Below, piece after piece: positions 25,353-34,464 of a stretch of 64,000 nt of DNA (position 1 is its first letter; the number at the start of each line of letters is the position of its first letter). The notes under the pieces were generated by a model. That model was not told the origin of the DNA. It saw only the letters and a list, made by a program, of their open reading frames with translations, and did not search any database. This DNA comes from CAZPXZ01 sp965219495 (lineage in GTDB: Bacteria; Pseudomonadota; Alphaproteobacteria; Rhodobacterales; CAZPXZ01): the NCBI GenBank assembly GCA_965219495.1, contig OZ244777.1, positions 1,426,001 to 1,490,000 of the forward strand. The letters are read 5' to 3'. Both the position numbers and the translations under genes were made by a program.

Positions 25353-25575
25353 AATGCACATCCTGGAGGCCACAAAAGATATCCGGAAAGTATCCCTCTG
25401 GCTGGGCCATGCCAGCATGCAGAGCACCGCAGCCTACCTCCGTGTCGATCCCGTGGAAAAGCTCGAGGTGTTGAACGCAATTGTCCCCCCGGCAATCAAA
25501 AAGGGATCGTTCGATGGGGCGCAGGACAAACTGCTTCGGATGCTAGGCGACGCCCCGACTCCACAAATATGTTAA
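25330..25575 (+). pseudogene. Tyrosine recombinase C-terminal fragment (right arm of head-to-head pair)
   Basis: From the hairpin centre the plus strand reads RHRRHACAMHILEATKDIRK, then SLWLGHASMQSTAAYLRVD with the catalytic tyrosine, and ends MLGDAPTPQIC. It is homologous to, but clearly diverged from, the fragment on the other side of the hairpin (for example HASMQSTAAYL against HSSLQTTEMYL), so this is not a simple fold-back copy. The ATG at 25354 is internal to the recombinase box and not a real start. Confidence 0.75.
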
Positions 25576-25649
25576 GTGATTCCGGCCCCGAGGCCAGCGC
25601 CACAAGGGCGCTCGCCGCCTCACTCAACATATGTCTTTACTCAACATAT
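25567..25649. repeat. Three copies of an ATATGTTRAGT motif
   Basis: ATATGTTAAGTGAT at 25567-25580 (plus) and ACTCAACATAT at 25622-25632 and 25639-25649, that is ATATGTTGAGT on the minus strand twice. They match the half-sites at 5052, 5338 and 28273 and lie directly after a recombinase fragment. Confidence 0.55.
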
Positions 25650-25657
25650 TGAATAGG

Positions 25658-25692
25658 CTCTTATCGGTCATGCTGCGCATGACCGATAAGAG
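25658..25692. repeat. Perfect inverted repeat, 16-bp arms, 3-base loop
   Basis: CTCTTATCGGTCATGC (25658-25673), loop TGC, and its complement (25677-25692). Outer CTCAAC/GTTGAG bases (25640 and 25694) extend the stem imperfectly. The core differs from the four 4-base-loop hairpins. Between here and 26,132 no gene was recognised; a short frame MSLLNILNRLL... (25631-25831) passes through the hairpin. Confidence 0.85.
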
Positions 25693-26132
25693 CGTTGAGC
25701 TGAGCCGCGCGCTCCAGATGGCGCTGTTCAATGGGGAATGGAAAGGCTGGGCCGGGATTGATTGTGCGGAAGCGATGCGTTTAGTGGCTCGCCACGGGTT
25801 CGCCGTGACGTCGAGAGCCGGCTCCGGGTAGATTTCTTCCTCCAGGCAGGGGCATTCGAGGTCGCTTTTCAGAATCACGAGCGAGATCGACACAGCAGCG
25901 ACGCGAGCCGGCGGTGCGTCGCGGCGATATCGGATCGGGATCGGTCGGCACTGGCGCATCGTCATGGTGGTCGGGGCCTTTTCGCTCCTGTCGCGGTCTG
26001 GAACCGTGGCCCGGGAATGGGGATCTGTCGCAGTGGACCCTGCCCGCACTGCTGGCACACAGTGATGTCAATTCCCGTCAGGCGTAGCATCATCTCCTGC
26101 GTCGTTTCCGGCTCGGACGGTTCCGGATCGGG

Positions 26133-27171
26133 CTAACCGAGCAGCGCTCGGCATTGGGCAAGCTTGCGAGCCCGGAAGCGATTGGCGAGCAAACCGTAGT
26201 GGCGTAGCCGGGTGAATCCGTGCGGGAGAAAGCGGCGGATGAACTCGTCGGGGTTGAGGCGCATGACCTTGGCTTTGTTGCCATGCGCGTAATCGCGCCA
26301 CCGGAAGCGGACGTGCTGGCCGTCGAAGTCGAGCAGACGGTGGTTGGCGATGGCGGTTTTGTGGGTGTAGCGCCCGAGATAGCCCAGAACCTGTTCCGCG
26401 CCGGCGAAGGGGGCCTTGGTGTAGACCACCCAGTCGTGCGACCGCAGCGCAGTTTTCAGCGCTTCGAACACGCGGTCGTCGCCGACGCGATTGGGGCCCG
26501 GCATGCCCAGCTCGCGCTTGCGATGGGCGGTGGTGAGGATGTCGAGATACTTTCCCCGAAAGACCTTGGAGAGGGCCGCCGTGGGAAACAGGAATCCCTT
26601 CCGGGCCGGGGTGAGCCAGCGTTCGTGGCCCGGGCTCAAGCCGCCGTCGGTGACGATGCAGTGGACATGGATGTGCTGCCCCAAGTTCTGCCCCCAAGGT
26701 GTGCAGCACCATGGTGATGCCGAGCTCACCGCCGAGCCAGCGGGGATTGCGCCCGAACTCGAGCAAGGTCTGGGAAGCGGCCTTGAAGAGCAGCTTGTAG
26801 AGGAGTTCGGGACGCGCCTGGGCGAGGGGGTTGAGCTCGTGTGGCAGCGTGAACACGACATGCCAGTAGCCGATGTCGAGCAGATCGGCACACTGACGCT
26901 CGACCCATCGGGTCTGCGAGAGAGTCTGACACTTGGGGCAGTGCCGGTTCCGGCGCGACGCATATTGAAAGGTCACCGCGCCGCAGTGGTCGCAATGAGC
27001 CTTGAATCCGCCGAGAGCGGCGGTACGACACCGCACCAAGTCGTCCACGACCCGCTGTTGCCGGGTCGAGAGCCGATGCGACTCCGCGTAGGCATCGGCA
27101 CGTTCGCGGAGAATGTCCGCCACTTCCAGTGCCGGCCGAGCGGCCGGCGCTGCGTGGCTGGCATGAGCCAC
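26133..27171 (-). pseudogene. IS91-family transposase with frameshift (element IS91-B)
   Basis: The N-terminal frame from ATG 27171 holds the zinc-binding part (CDHCGAVTFQYASRRNRHCPKC) and YWHVVFTLPHELNPLAQ. Near 26,695 the frame shifts within the HUH region, and the other frame continues HIHVHCIVTDGG, VLGYLGRYTHKTAIANHRLL (catalytic tyrosine region) and the end RFRARKLAQCRALLG. One base change in a run of G (GGGGGCAGAACTTGGGGCAG) would restore it. Relative to IS91-A it is a different subgroup. It lies four bases after the stop of its tyrosine recombinase partner, the normal arrangement in these elements. Confidence 0.8.
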
Positions 27172-27174
27172 CGG

Positions 27175-28036
27175 TCAGGACGACGCGGCTCGTGGGAACT
27201 CCAACAGATCCAGTGGCGACGGCGTGGCGCTTGTCTTGTTCTGTGCAAGATGCAGGTAGCGCATCGTCGAACGGATCGAGCCGTGCCCGAGCCGGCGCTG
27301 AATGACGGGGAGTTCGACCCCGGCCTCGAGGAGCCCGGTGGCGTAGCAGTGCCTCAACGTGTGGATCCCGCCGGCTTTGCGGATCCCGGCCTTCCGCTTG
27401 GCACACTTGTAGATGTGTGCGGCCCCCGCGCGGGTCATCGGCCGGCCAAGAAGCTGGCTGGGGAACAGCCAGGGTCGGGGGCGCTCGCGGTGCCAGTACT
27501 TGCGCAGCTGCTTGAGCAGCCGGGGCGAGAGCGGAACGTAACGGTCCTTGTTGCCCCTGCCCTAGTCGACGCGCAGACACATCCGCGCGGAGTCGATGTC
27601 CGTGAGCTGCAATCGGCCGAGCTCGCTTGCCCGAAGTCCCGCGGCGTAGGCCGTCATCAGCAAGGCGCGATGCTTGGAGTTGGTGGTGACCGCGAACAGC
27701 CGCACCAGTTCGTCGTGGTTGAGGATCTCGGGCAGCGTGGAAGGCGTCTTGGCGCCGGGTACCGGGTACATAGAAGTGCGGGTCGGGCAGACCGAGCGTG
27801 ACGCGGTACAGGAAGCGAATGCCGTGGCGTACGCAGTTGCAGCTCTTCCAGCTCAATCCGCGTTCTTCGTGCAGGTAGATGAGGTAATCCTGGACCTCCT
27901 GCGCCGAGATCCTGCCGGGACTGCGGCGGTAGTGTCGCGCGAGCCCGGTGACGGAGTGGAGATAGGAACGCATGGCGTTCTCGGCAAAGGCGCGGACCGT
28001 CATGTCGTTTACCATCCGTTTACGCAAAGGTGTCAT
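27175..28036 (-). pseudogene. IS91-B tyrosine recombinase, frameshift plus in-frame TAG
   Basis: The N-terminus (MTVRAFAENAMRSYLHSVTG, YLIYLHEERGLSWKSCN) reads from 28,036 to about 27,780, then a frame change gives LMTAYAAGLRASELGRLQL (catalytic Arg box). A TAG at 27562-27564 interrupts RVD*GRGNKDRYVPLSP, a place where relatives usually carry Gln or Glu before G-K/R-G. The C-terminus (HTLRHCYATGLLEAG, RLGHGSIRSTMRYLHLA) ends at 27175. All catalytic boxes exist but are spread over two frames. It is the partner gene of the transposase that follows. Confidence 0.78.
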
Positions 28037-28256
28037 GAGTCGTCTCCCTTGAAGTGTGATCGATCACGAAGACGCACCAACCATTGCGCCCGCCGGTGCG
28101 TCGGTGAACGACTATCGCGAAACGACGGAGAGACGGGAACGGTCTACGATATCCGCGACCGTCAAACAGTCGCGCTGAAACGACTCACCGGAACAAGGAA
28201 AATCACTCTGAGCGCGCGGCGGGCACCCTCCCGCCGCGGAACGCGGCTCAGTTCAG

Positions 28257-28288
28257 TGGGAGATATGTTGTTCTCAACATATCTCCCA
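28257..28288. repeat. Perfect inverted repeat, 14-bp arms, 4-base loop (hairpin site 4)
   Basis: Arms TGGGAGATATGTTG (28257-28270) and its complement (28275-28288) around loop TTCT; core ATGTTG-N4-CAACAT. It separates the IS91-B side from the group II intron RNA. Confidence 0.9.
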
Positions 28289-29437
28289 GGTCCCTGTGCA
28301 GCGCGTACGTGCATCCCTTGGGGGCTTCGACACCGCAGGGTCCCACCCTGCCTCACCCGTTCCGGCAGAGAAGATGTCGCCTTCGACCCTTCACAAAGTC
28401 TTGGGACCCCGGACATACCCTTTGTCGGTGCTCAATTCCCACGGCTACACGCTCCCCTGTCAACGCTTGACCGCCATCCTCACGAATGACAGCCCACGAC
28501 TCGGGGCGAAAGGGGTCGGTTACACCTTGTCGGGTAGGGCACTGGCGCGCGCACCCTTAGGTGGAGGCTTATCCGGTCCTGCCCTTTCGGTCGCAGGTGG
28601 GTGCGCAGCTCCACCATAGGCCACGTTTCCAGCCGCCCTCCCCAAAAACCGGACTTCGGGTTTTCCCCGGTACGGCTTCAAGCAACAGGCACCTGGCAGT
28701 TTGGAGCGGAGCCTTCCGCGTGACCGCCGAGGTTAAGGCCGACCCAGCCATTCCCCCGAGCAGAACCCGCGTTCACTCCGTCCTCAGGCTGCATCGACCA
28801 CCGTGAGGCTCCGCCACTGTGTGCGGGCCCCTTGGATGCCGTACAGCCGCCTGTGCCCAGAGGTCCTCGCTCCGGGTGGGTTGTGTTGTCCCACACTTCA
28901 TCCCTTGGCGACCTCATCCGCCAGTGTGGAGATCTCCGTCTCATGTCCCGGAACAACCGGTTATAGAGACGGTCTTTGACATTCATAGCGTCATCCTGTC
29001 CAACCTCCACACCTTCCGGACTTTCGCTGCTGTACTTGCCAGGATTGCCGCCTTCAATACGCCGGGTGACCCGTGCTCTTCTCAGTTCCTTCCGCATCGG
29101 CTCTGGCCATCGGATCATACGGACACCCTTGGCATCACCAACACCCCGCAAGTCAGCTCCATGCGGGAACCCGTTTTGGCGCTTCATCCGTTCGCTTTCG
29201 CTACGGCCCTCCTGTTTGCTCGCCCCCTGCGCTGACCGGACCGGCAGGGCTTTACGTCCCTGCAAGCCTCCCAGGGCTTTTACTTCCGGGCTTCCAGGTC
29301 ACCAGGTCACCCCGCATGCCTGCCGGATATTACTACGACGCCAAACTGAGAATTGCGCCGGTGGGACTTTCACCCACTAGTACAGCAGCTAGTCTCGCTG
29401 CACCCTTTCTACTGGACGTTCACCAGCTACATTGCAC
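28289..29437 (-). ncRNA. Group II intron RNA (one ORF-less intron, plus probable 5' part of a second)
   Basis: On the minus strand an intron starts GTGCAATGTAGCTGGTGAAC at 29437, with the typical GTGAAAGTCC element about 80 bases in. Domain V is recognisable at 28645-28679: AAGCC, the AGC triad, a GAAA loop between GGG and CCC, and CCGGTTTT closing the stem. The 3' end is probably near 28616 (CCTAT). No reverse transcriptase frame lies between, so this intron has no ORF. A second GTGCGCGCGCC start at about 28554 leads into similar structured sequence and is cut at the hairpin at 28288. The open frames here are not proteins. Confidence 0.55.
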
Positions 29438-29459
29438 AAGTTAGCCTGGCGCTCGCGAA

Positions 29460-30323
29460 GTTGGGCTAGGAATAATTGCTGACGGCATTAGCCGAGACCT
29501 AAGCCACGCGTTCCAGGTGATGGACGAATTCGATCTTGAATTCGTCGAACTGCAATTCATCTGGGACAAGGAAGTCGGCGACCTCGACAAGCGGGAACTG
29601 GAGTGCACGAAGCAGCTTCTCTGCGAGCACGGGAAGAAAGTCTCTTGCCTTTCAAGGCACATATTCGCGGGAACGACAGTCAGGAATCGCGTCGGCGACA
29701 AGCTCCACACCCTACACACGGACTCGCTGAAGCGGGTCATGAAGATGGCGCATTCAGTCGGGTCGCCGCTTGTGCGCATCATGACCCCCAAGAAGGAAAC
29801 CATTCTCTGGGGAGGGCACGGCGCCAAGTTGTGGAACGTGACGCAGGGCGCGTGGGGCGCCCTTCTCCTCCTCATCGAAACCGCAGTCGACCTCGCGCAA
29901 AATGAGGTCACTCTCCTGGTCGCGGAAGCGGGAAACGGCACAATGGTGAATTCCTGTTACACGGCCCGAAACCTGATCGACGACCCGGATGCCCGCGATA
30001 CACTCAAGGTCCTCTGGGACCCTGCCAACAGTTGCTGGTGTCATGAAACCGCATTTCCGGACGGCTATGAGGAAATTCGCGGAGGCTACCTGGGGCACAT
30101 CCACCTCAAGGACAAAATTGTCGACACGCCGCGCGCAACTCTTGAGGTCTGCCTGATGGGCGAGGGGCAGTTGGGCGCGCAATTCCGGCCCATGGCCAAC
30201 GCGCTGCGGACAGACGGATATGACGGGGTGATCTCCCTCGATTGCGTCTACCGTCCGGGCAATGGCGACTTCGAGGCAGGCTTCCGGGAGTGCGTCGGTC
30301 CGTTCAAGTCGCTCTTCGCCTGA
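29460..30323 (+). pseudogene. Sugar phosphate isomerase/epimerase (TIM barrel), start damaged
   Basis: Xylose-isomerase-like TIM barrel. The frame reads VGLGIIADGISRDLSHAFQV, then EFDLEFVELQFIWDKEVGDL, LVAEAGNGTMVNS, KVLWDPANSCW, and YLGHIHLKDK with metal-ligand residues, ending FKSLFA. Relatives begin Met-x-KLGIIADG; here AAG-TTG-GG is followed by five extra bases (CTAGG) before A-ATA-ATT, and the intron ends only about 20 bases upstream. No ATG, GTG or TTG is available in frame before the GTG at 29517, which would lose about 20 residues. The insertion of the group II intron most likely destroyed the start. Part of the carbohydrate region. Confidence 0.65.
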
Positions 30324-30366
30324 TGCGGCCGCGGACAGCAATGCTGGTAATGAGTTCGAAGATCTG

Positions 30367-31197
30367 ATGAAGACGCTCTACACGTGGGCGGCAGGCAAGC
30401 CGTCCAAGTGCAACTTGACGGTGGCTGATCTTCGCGCCGGCAAGGGAAAGAGGAAATTCACCCAGGTCACCGCAAATTCCGCGGAAGAGGCGTCCGCAGC
30501 GGCCGAGACGGGAATCGACATGATGATCGGTACCTCGTAGAACATTGAAGCCGTGCGCTCCGGCAACGAGATCTGCTTTCTGACGGGCGCCATCGCGCTC
30601 GCGCGTTATCTGACGGCGGATGACGTCCTGAGAGAAGTCTTTCGGGCCATGATCCTCGGCGCAGACGCGGTCATGACCCAGCGAAGCCTGGATATTGTCT
30701 CCATGCTTGCCCGCGAGGACATTCCGGTAATGGACCACCTGGGACTGGTGCCCCGAAAATCGACCTGGGTTGACGGACATCGGGCAGTCGGCAAAACCGG
30801 GCAGGAGGCGTTCGAACTCTATCGACGGTTCCAGCGTCTGGAAGAGGCCGGCGCATTCGCAGTCGAGGCGGAAGTGATACCTGCCCGGGTGATGTCGGAG
30901 ATCTCCGCGCGAACGGGGCTCATCACCTTTTCCCTGGGTTCCGGGTCCGGCGGCGACGTGAACTATCTGATCATGGTAGACATTTGCGGCGACACCGAAT
31001 CTCCGCCACGGCACGCCCGCGCTTTCGGCAACCTCAGGCGATTGCGCCGCGAAATCGCCAGGGAACGGGTTCGGGTACTCAAAGCGTTCCGCCAGGCGGC
31101 GGAAGACGGGTCCTTTCCTTTAGCAAAGGAAGAAGCCGTCATCCCGGACGAAGCGTTCGAAGGGTTCCTGTCAGAACTGGCTCGCGAAGACGTTTGA
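30367..31197 (+). pseudogene. PanB-like (ketopantoate hydroxymethyltransferase family) enzyme with in-frame TAG
   Basis: The first part (MKTLYTWAAGKPSKCNLTVA, GKRKFTQVTANSAEEASAAA, GIDMMIGTS) and second part (NIEAVRSGNEICFLTGAIAL, AMILGADAVMTQRSLDIVSM, VMDHLGLVPRKSTW, FAVEAEVIPARVMSEIS) together match the PanB/phosphoenolpyruvate-mutase superfamily fold over 276 codons. They are split only by TAG at 30538-30540. The rest of the frame is free of damage, so the change is recent or the stop is suppressed. It follows the TIM-barrel isomerase by 43 bases. Housekeeping pantothenate synthesis is less likely than a role in the local catabolic pathway. Confidence 0.65.
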
Positions 31198-31230
31198 GAC
31201 CGTCCGAAAACCGGCGCCGGAGAACGGGTG

Positions 31231-32547
31231 TCAATTCGGATTGGCGCAGCCGACAGGGTTCATGAACCGACCCGCGGCGATCCTCGCCGTTCCGTAAGAC
31301 GCATCTTCAGACACCGCCCCGGACAATTGCAAGCCGAGCGCCCGCGCCCGGATTCGATTCCAAGACTTCGACTTCGCACCTCCCCCGGTAGTATAGATGC
31401 TCTTCACACAAGGCGCGCCCAATGCGCTGAGAACGGAGTATCCCCTGGCCTCAATCGCGGCGATTCCTTCCAGCAGGCCCTGAAGGAATCTCGCCTCGCT
31501 CTTTGGCCGTGGCGCCAACCGGGGGGGCAGATCCGGGTCATTCACCGGAAACCGCTCGCCTGGCGCGAGAAGTGGATAGTAGTCGAGCCCGGTTGGCCGG
31601 TCCGGGTCGAGTTTGGCCTCAAGGCGGTCCATATCGGCGTCGGAAAAATAGGACCGCAGCACGGAACCGCCGGAATTGGACGCGCCGCCCGCGAGCCACA
31701 TACTGCCGATTCGATGGCTGTAGGCTCCGGAATTCGAGTCCCGTAGTTCCCGGTCACACAAGAGCTTGATCGTGAGCGTCGAACCGAGCGACGAAACGCC
31801 GTCGCCAACCCGGGACGCTCCCGAAGCGAGAAACGCCGCGTTGCCATCCGTTGTGCCTGCCACAACAAGCGTCCCCCGGGAAAACCCGAACTCCGAGGCG
31901 ATCACGCTGCTGACGGACCCGAGCGGGTCGCCCACAGGATGCACTTCCGGAAGGAGTTCGGTTCGAAGCCCGGTCGCCTGCATCCATTCGGGCCATGCGG
32001 AAAGGCCCAGGTCATATCCGAGCTTCAGGACGTTGTTTTCATCCGAAACGCCGCCCCAACCCAGGAGCCGCCCGACAATCCAGTCGGCTTGGTGCAGGCA
32101 ATGCCTGGCCCGGGAATCCTCATCCAAGTCCTGCAAGAACAGAAGCCGCGCCAGCGCGGATCCCGAACCCTGCATGATGGCAGAGTTCGGCGCCACGCGG
32201 GCAATTCGATCCGCCTGCTCCAGAAATCCGGCCGAGTTGTACATCATGCCCGGGGTAACCGGATTCAGGGCACGGTCGACGAGAACCATGCTTCCCGAGG
32301 TCCCGTCCACGGCGATGGCGTGGATTTCGAGCATCTCAAGTTTTCGCTTGGATAGAGCCTCGGCCTGCGCGTGAATGCACTCCTTGACGCCCGCCCACCA
32401 GGTTTCAGAATTCTGACACGGACGCCCACCGATCCTTCCCGGTACCGGCATGTCTACCCGCGCCGCGGAAACCTGGATACCTGATTCGTCGATGACCGAA
32501 CTGCGTACGCCGCTCGTTCCAATATCAATTCCAAGAAAGAGCGGCAC
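31231..32547 (-). CDS. FGGY-family carbohydrate kinase
   Basis: A 438-residue sugar kinase. The phosphate-1 motif FLGIDIGTSGVRSSVID lies at the N-terminus; AIAVDGTSGSMVLVD (phosphate/substrate region), VVAGTTDGNAAFLASGA, and the C-terminal adenosine motif SIYTTGGGAKSKSWNRIRA follow. FGGY kinases phosphorylate pentuloses, hexuloses, glycerol and related polyols; this one is somewhat shorter than the usual 480-500 residues. GTG 32547 was chosen because similarity starts at PLFLGIDIG and it is four bases from the upstream aldolase stop, implying coupling. Last gene of the four-gene minus operon; it would provide the phosphorylated substrate for the aldolase. Confidence 0.85.
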   Translation of the reverse strand: MPLFLGIDIGTSGVRSSVIDESGIQVSAARVDMPVPGRIGGRPCQNSETWWAGVKECIHAQAEALSKRKLEMLEIHAIAVDGTSGSMVLVDRALNPVTPGMMYNSAGFLEQADRIARVAPNSAIMQGSGSALARLLFLQDLDEDSRARHCLHQADWIVGRLLGWGGVSDENNVLKLGYDLGLSAWPEWMQATGLRTELLPEVHPVGDPLGSVSSVIASEFGFSRGTLVVAGTTDGNAAFLASGASRVGDGVSSLGSTLTIKLLCDRELRDSNSGAYSHRIGSMWLAGGASNSGGSVLRSYFSDADMDRLEAKLDPDRPTGLDYYPLLAPGERFPVNDPDLPPRLAPRPKSEARFLQGLLEGIAAIEARGYSVLSALGAPCVKSIYTTGGGAKSKSWNRIRARALGLQLSGAVSEDASYGTARIAAGRFMNPVGCANPN

Positions 32548-32551
32548 GGAA

Positions 32552-33547
32552 TCAGCGACGGTTCCGCGCCAATTCGATGCGGTATTTCTCCGCATCCCAC
32601 TCGAGAAGTTCCGCCTCCGCGCGTTCTCCAATTGCCCGCAAGTTCCAGTCATCCGGAACGCGGCGCAATATTTCCCAAAGGCATTCCAGCAACTGGCGCT
32701 GTACGCGCGTCGAATTCCGGCGCATGAACACACCGGCGCCGGGCACAAGAACTGCCGGGAGATTGGCGCCGATACCCTCGGCGCCGTCCCAATCTTCCGC
32801 ATCGGCAACCGGGAGGCCCGGACCGAGAAACGTAACGTGGTCCGGGTAATAGGATCCTTCTGTGGCGCGGGCGAATTCGCGGGGGTCCAGGGCGAGTAAC
32901 GCAAATCTCGGAATCCGTTCCCATCCTTCCGGAATTCTCACCGTTTCAGCGACATTCACCTTCCGCGTCTTGGGCGCCAAATCGAGCCTTTGCTCCACAG
33001 AATCGAGCACAGAGCGAACCGAGGCAACATTCTCGCCTGCGACAATCAGGCCGTGATTCTCCAGGATCACGACCTCGGCTTCGCCGTCAGGCAGGGCCGA
33101 ACGAATCGCCCGGGAAAGCGGAATGCCGGGCTTGCGATAGCCGACCCCAATCCATTTGTGCCCGGATAGTTTGTCGGGAAGCGCGGCCAATCCTTCGGTC
33201 GAAATCGCGTGACAAATGGTGGCCACGGAGTGAACGTGAAAGACGATCCGCTGCGGGAGCAGCGCATGAAATGTCGTTTCTATGGAAGGACGCAACCGGG
33301 CGTTGGAGTCGATCACCGCCGCCCGGCATGAGCCATCCCCCTCGCCATCGATTTCCCGTATCGCCCTCTCGCGGTCCACCGCCACGAATATCTCCTGCCG
33401 TTCCGCATCGGCGAGTTCCGTGCCGGATGCCTTCACCCACATCGTACCGCCGGACTTGAACGAGGTGTTGCCTCCCGGACCTTGGGTAAGGAGCGGGTCC
33501 GCGCCCACCCGTGCGGACAAAGCCAGGAATTCCTCGGGAAGTTTCAC
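32552..33547 (-). CDS. Class II aldolase/adducin family protein
   Basis: A 331-residue protein with the class II aldolase head domain: GPGGNTSFK (residues 23-31), SGTELADA, the zinc ligands His104 and His106 in FHVHSVAT, and the E-N-H165-G motif ENHGLIVAGE. A C-terminal extension of about 130 residues (LDPREFARATEGSYYPDHV... VPGAGVFMRRNSTRVQRQL) resembles the second half of rhamnulose/fuculose-type aldolase-related proteins. It would cleave a phosphorylated ketose or act as epimerase or decarboxylase. The start is GTG 33547. It is coupled to the kinase gene downstream and 20 bases behind the HAD gene. Confidence 0.83.
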   Translation of the reverse strand: MKLPEEFLALSARVGADPLLTQGPGGNTSFKSGGTMWVKASGTELADAERQEIFVAVDRERAIREIDGEGDGSCRAAVIDSNARLRPSIETTFHALLPQRIVFHVHSVATICHAISTEGLAALPDKLSGHKWIGVGYRKPGIPLSRAIRSALPDGEAEVVILENHGLIVAGENVASVRSVLDSVEQRLDLAPKTRKVNVAETVRIPEGWERIPRFALLALDPREFARATEGSYYPDHVTFLGPGLPVADAEDWDGAEGIGANLPAVLVPGAGVFMRRNSTRVQRQLLECLWEILRRVPDDWNLRAIGERAEAELLEWDAEKYRIELARNRR

Positions 33548-33567
33548 GAATCCCGGTCCACCTGAAG

Positions 33568-34449
33568 TCAGGCTAGAATCGGCAAACTGATGTCGGGGGC
33601 GATTCCGCCACCGTGTTCCGTGGCGAATCCCGAAATTGCAGCCACGACTGAAGACCTGTCCATTCCGCTTGGAAACTCTCCGGCAAACAGCCCACCCTGG
33701 ACAAATGCGGTCGACATGCCTGCCGCCGCCGCGCCGACGATATCATGCTCGAACGAATCCCCGACCATCAGGAACCGTTTCCCCGGAATCTCCGGATACA
33801 GGTTTCGAACAGCATCGAAAACCCGCCGATGCGGCTTGCCGTACCAGATTACCTCTCCCCCCATCCGCAGATAATGTTCGGCAAGAATTCCGGGCTCGGT
33901 TCTCTGGCCGCCTTCCCGAGGGGATGCCTTGTCCGGGTTCGAACAAATCACCGTTCGCCCGGCGCCAAGCGCGACATCGAGCTCGTGCCGGTGTTCCAAC
34001 ATCCCGTGCCCGTCGCGAACTCCCATGATCAAAACCGCGTCCGAATCCTCGATCCTGTCGCAATTCACGTTCAAGAAATCGATTCCGCGCGCCCAGGCCG
34101 TCGCATCTTCGCGGGTCGCGCTGATCGTGTAAAGGCGCCTTGGGCGCCGCCCTTCAACTCGCAAGCTGCCATCGAGCAGGTCTCTCCAAAGCAATTCGCC
34201 CGAGGTGATCAGGCAAGAAATTGGCTTCAGCGGGATCCCAAATCTCGAAATGCGCTGAAGATTCGGCGCCGCCCGCTTGCCCGAGTTTGAAAGCACGACC
34301 ACCGGTTTCCTTGTGCGCAAAAGCATTTCGAGCGCGGCGATTGCCCTGGGATAAGGCCGTTTGCCATCGTGAAGCACGCCCCACTGGTCGAGAACAAAAA
34401 CGTCATGGTCTTCGACGATTTCGCTCAGGCTCGCGATAACACGGGTCAT
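33568..34449 (-). CDS. HAD superfamily class IIA phosphatase
   Basis: A 293-residue HAD-IIA (NagD/TIGR01459-like) hydrolase. Motif I is VFVLDQWGVLHDG (Asp21), motif II VVVLSNSGKR, the cap domain follows, and motif III/IV are GKPHRRVFDAV and FLMVGDSFEHDIVGAAAAG. It removes phosphate from a small sugar phosphate or similar metabolite. Note that the usual DxDG motif has Gln-Trp (DQWG), as in this subgroup. ATG 34449 lies 15 bases after the lactonase-like gene stop. Third gene role in the operon: perhaps dephosphorylating a pathway by-product. Confidence 0.85.
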   Translation of the reverse strand: MTRVIASLSEIVEDHDVFVLDQWGVLHDGKRPYPRAIAALEMLLRTRKPVVVLSNSGKRAAPNLQRISRFGIPLKPISCLITSGELLWRDLLDGSLRVEGRRPRRLYTISATREDATAWARGIDFLNVNCDRIEDSDAVLIMGVRDGHGMLEHRHELDVALGAGRTVICSNPDKASPREGGQRTEPGILAEHYLRMGGEVIWYGKPHRRVFDAVRNLYPEIPGKRFLMVGDSFEHDIVGAAAAGMSTAFVQGGLFAGEFPSGMDRSSVVAAISGFATEHGGGIAPDISLPILA

Positions 34450-34464
34450 TCAGAGATCCGGCAA

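Noticed and set aside
25567..25580. ATATGTTAAGT resembles the XerD arm of a dif site.
   Set aside because: No XerC arm at the expected spacing upstream; better explained as one of the dispersed core motifs.
29073..29444. Open frame ending in PVGLSPTSTAASLAAPFLLD on the plus strand.
   Set aside because: It is the antisense of group II intron RNA, a frequent source of false protein annotations.
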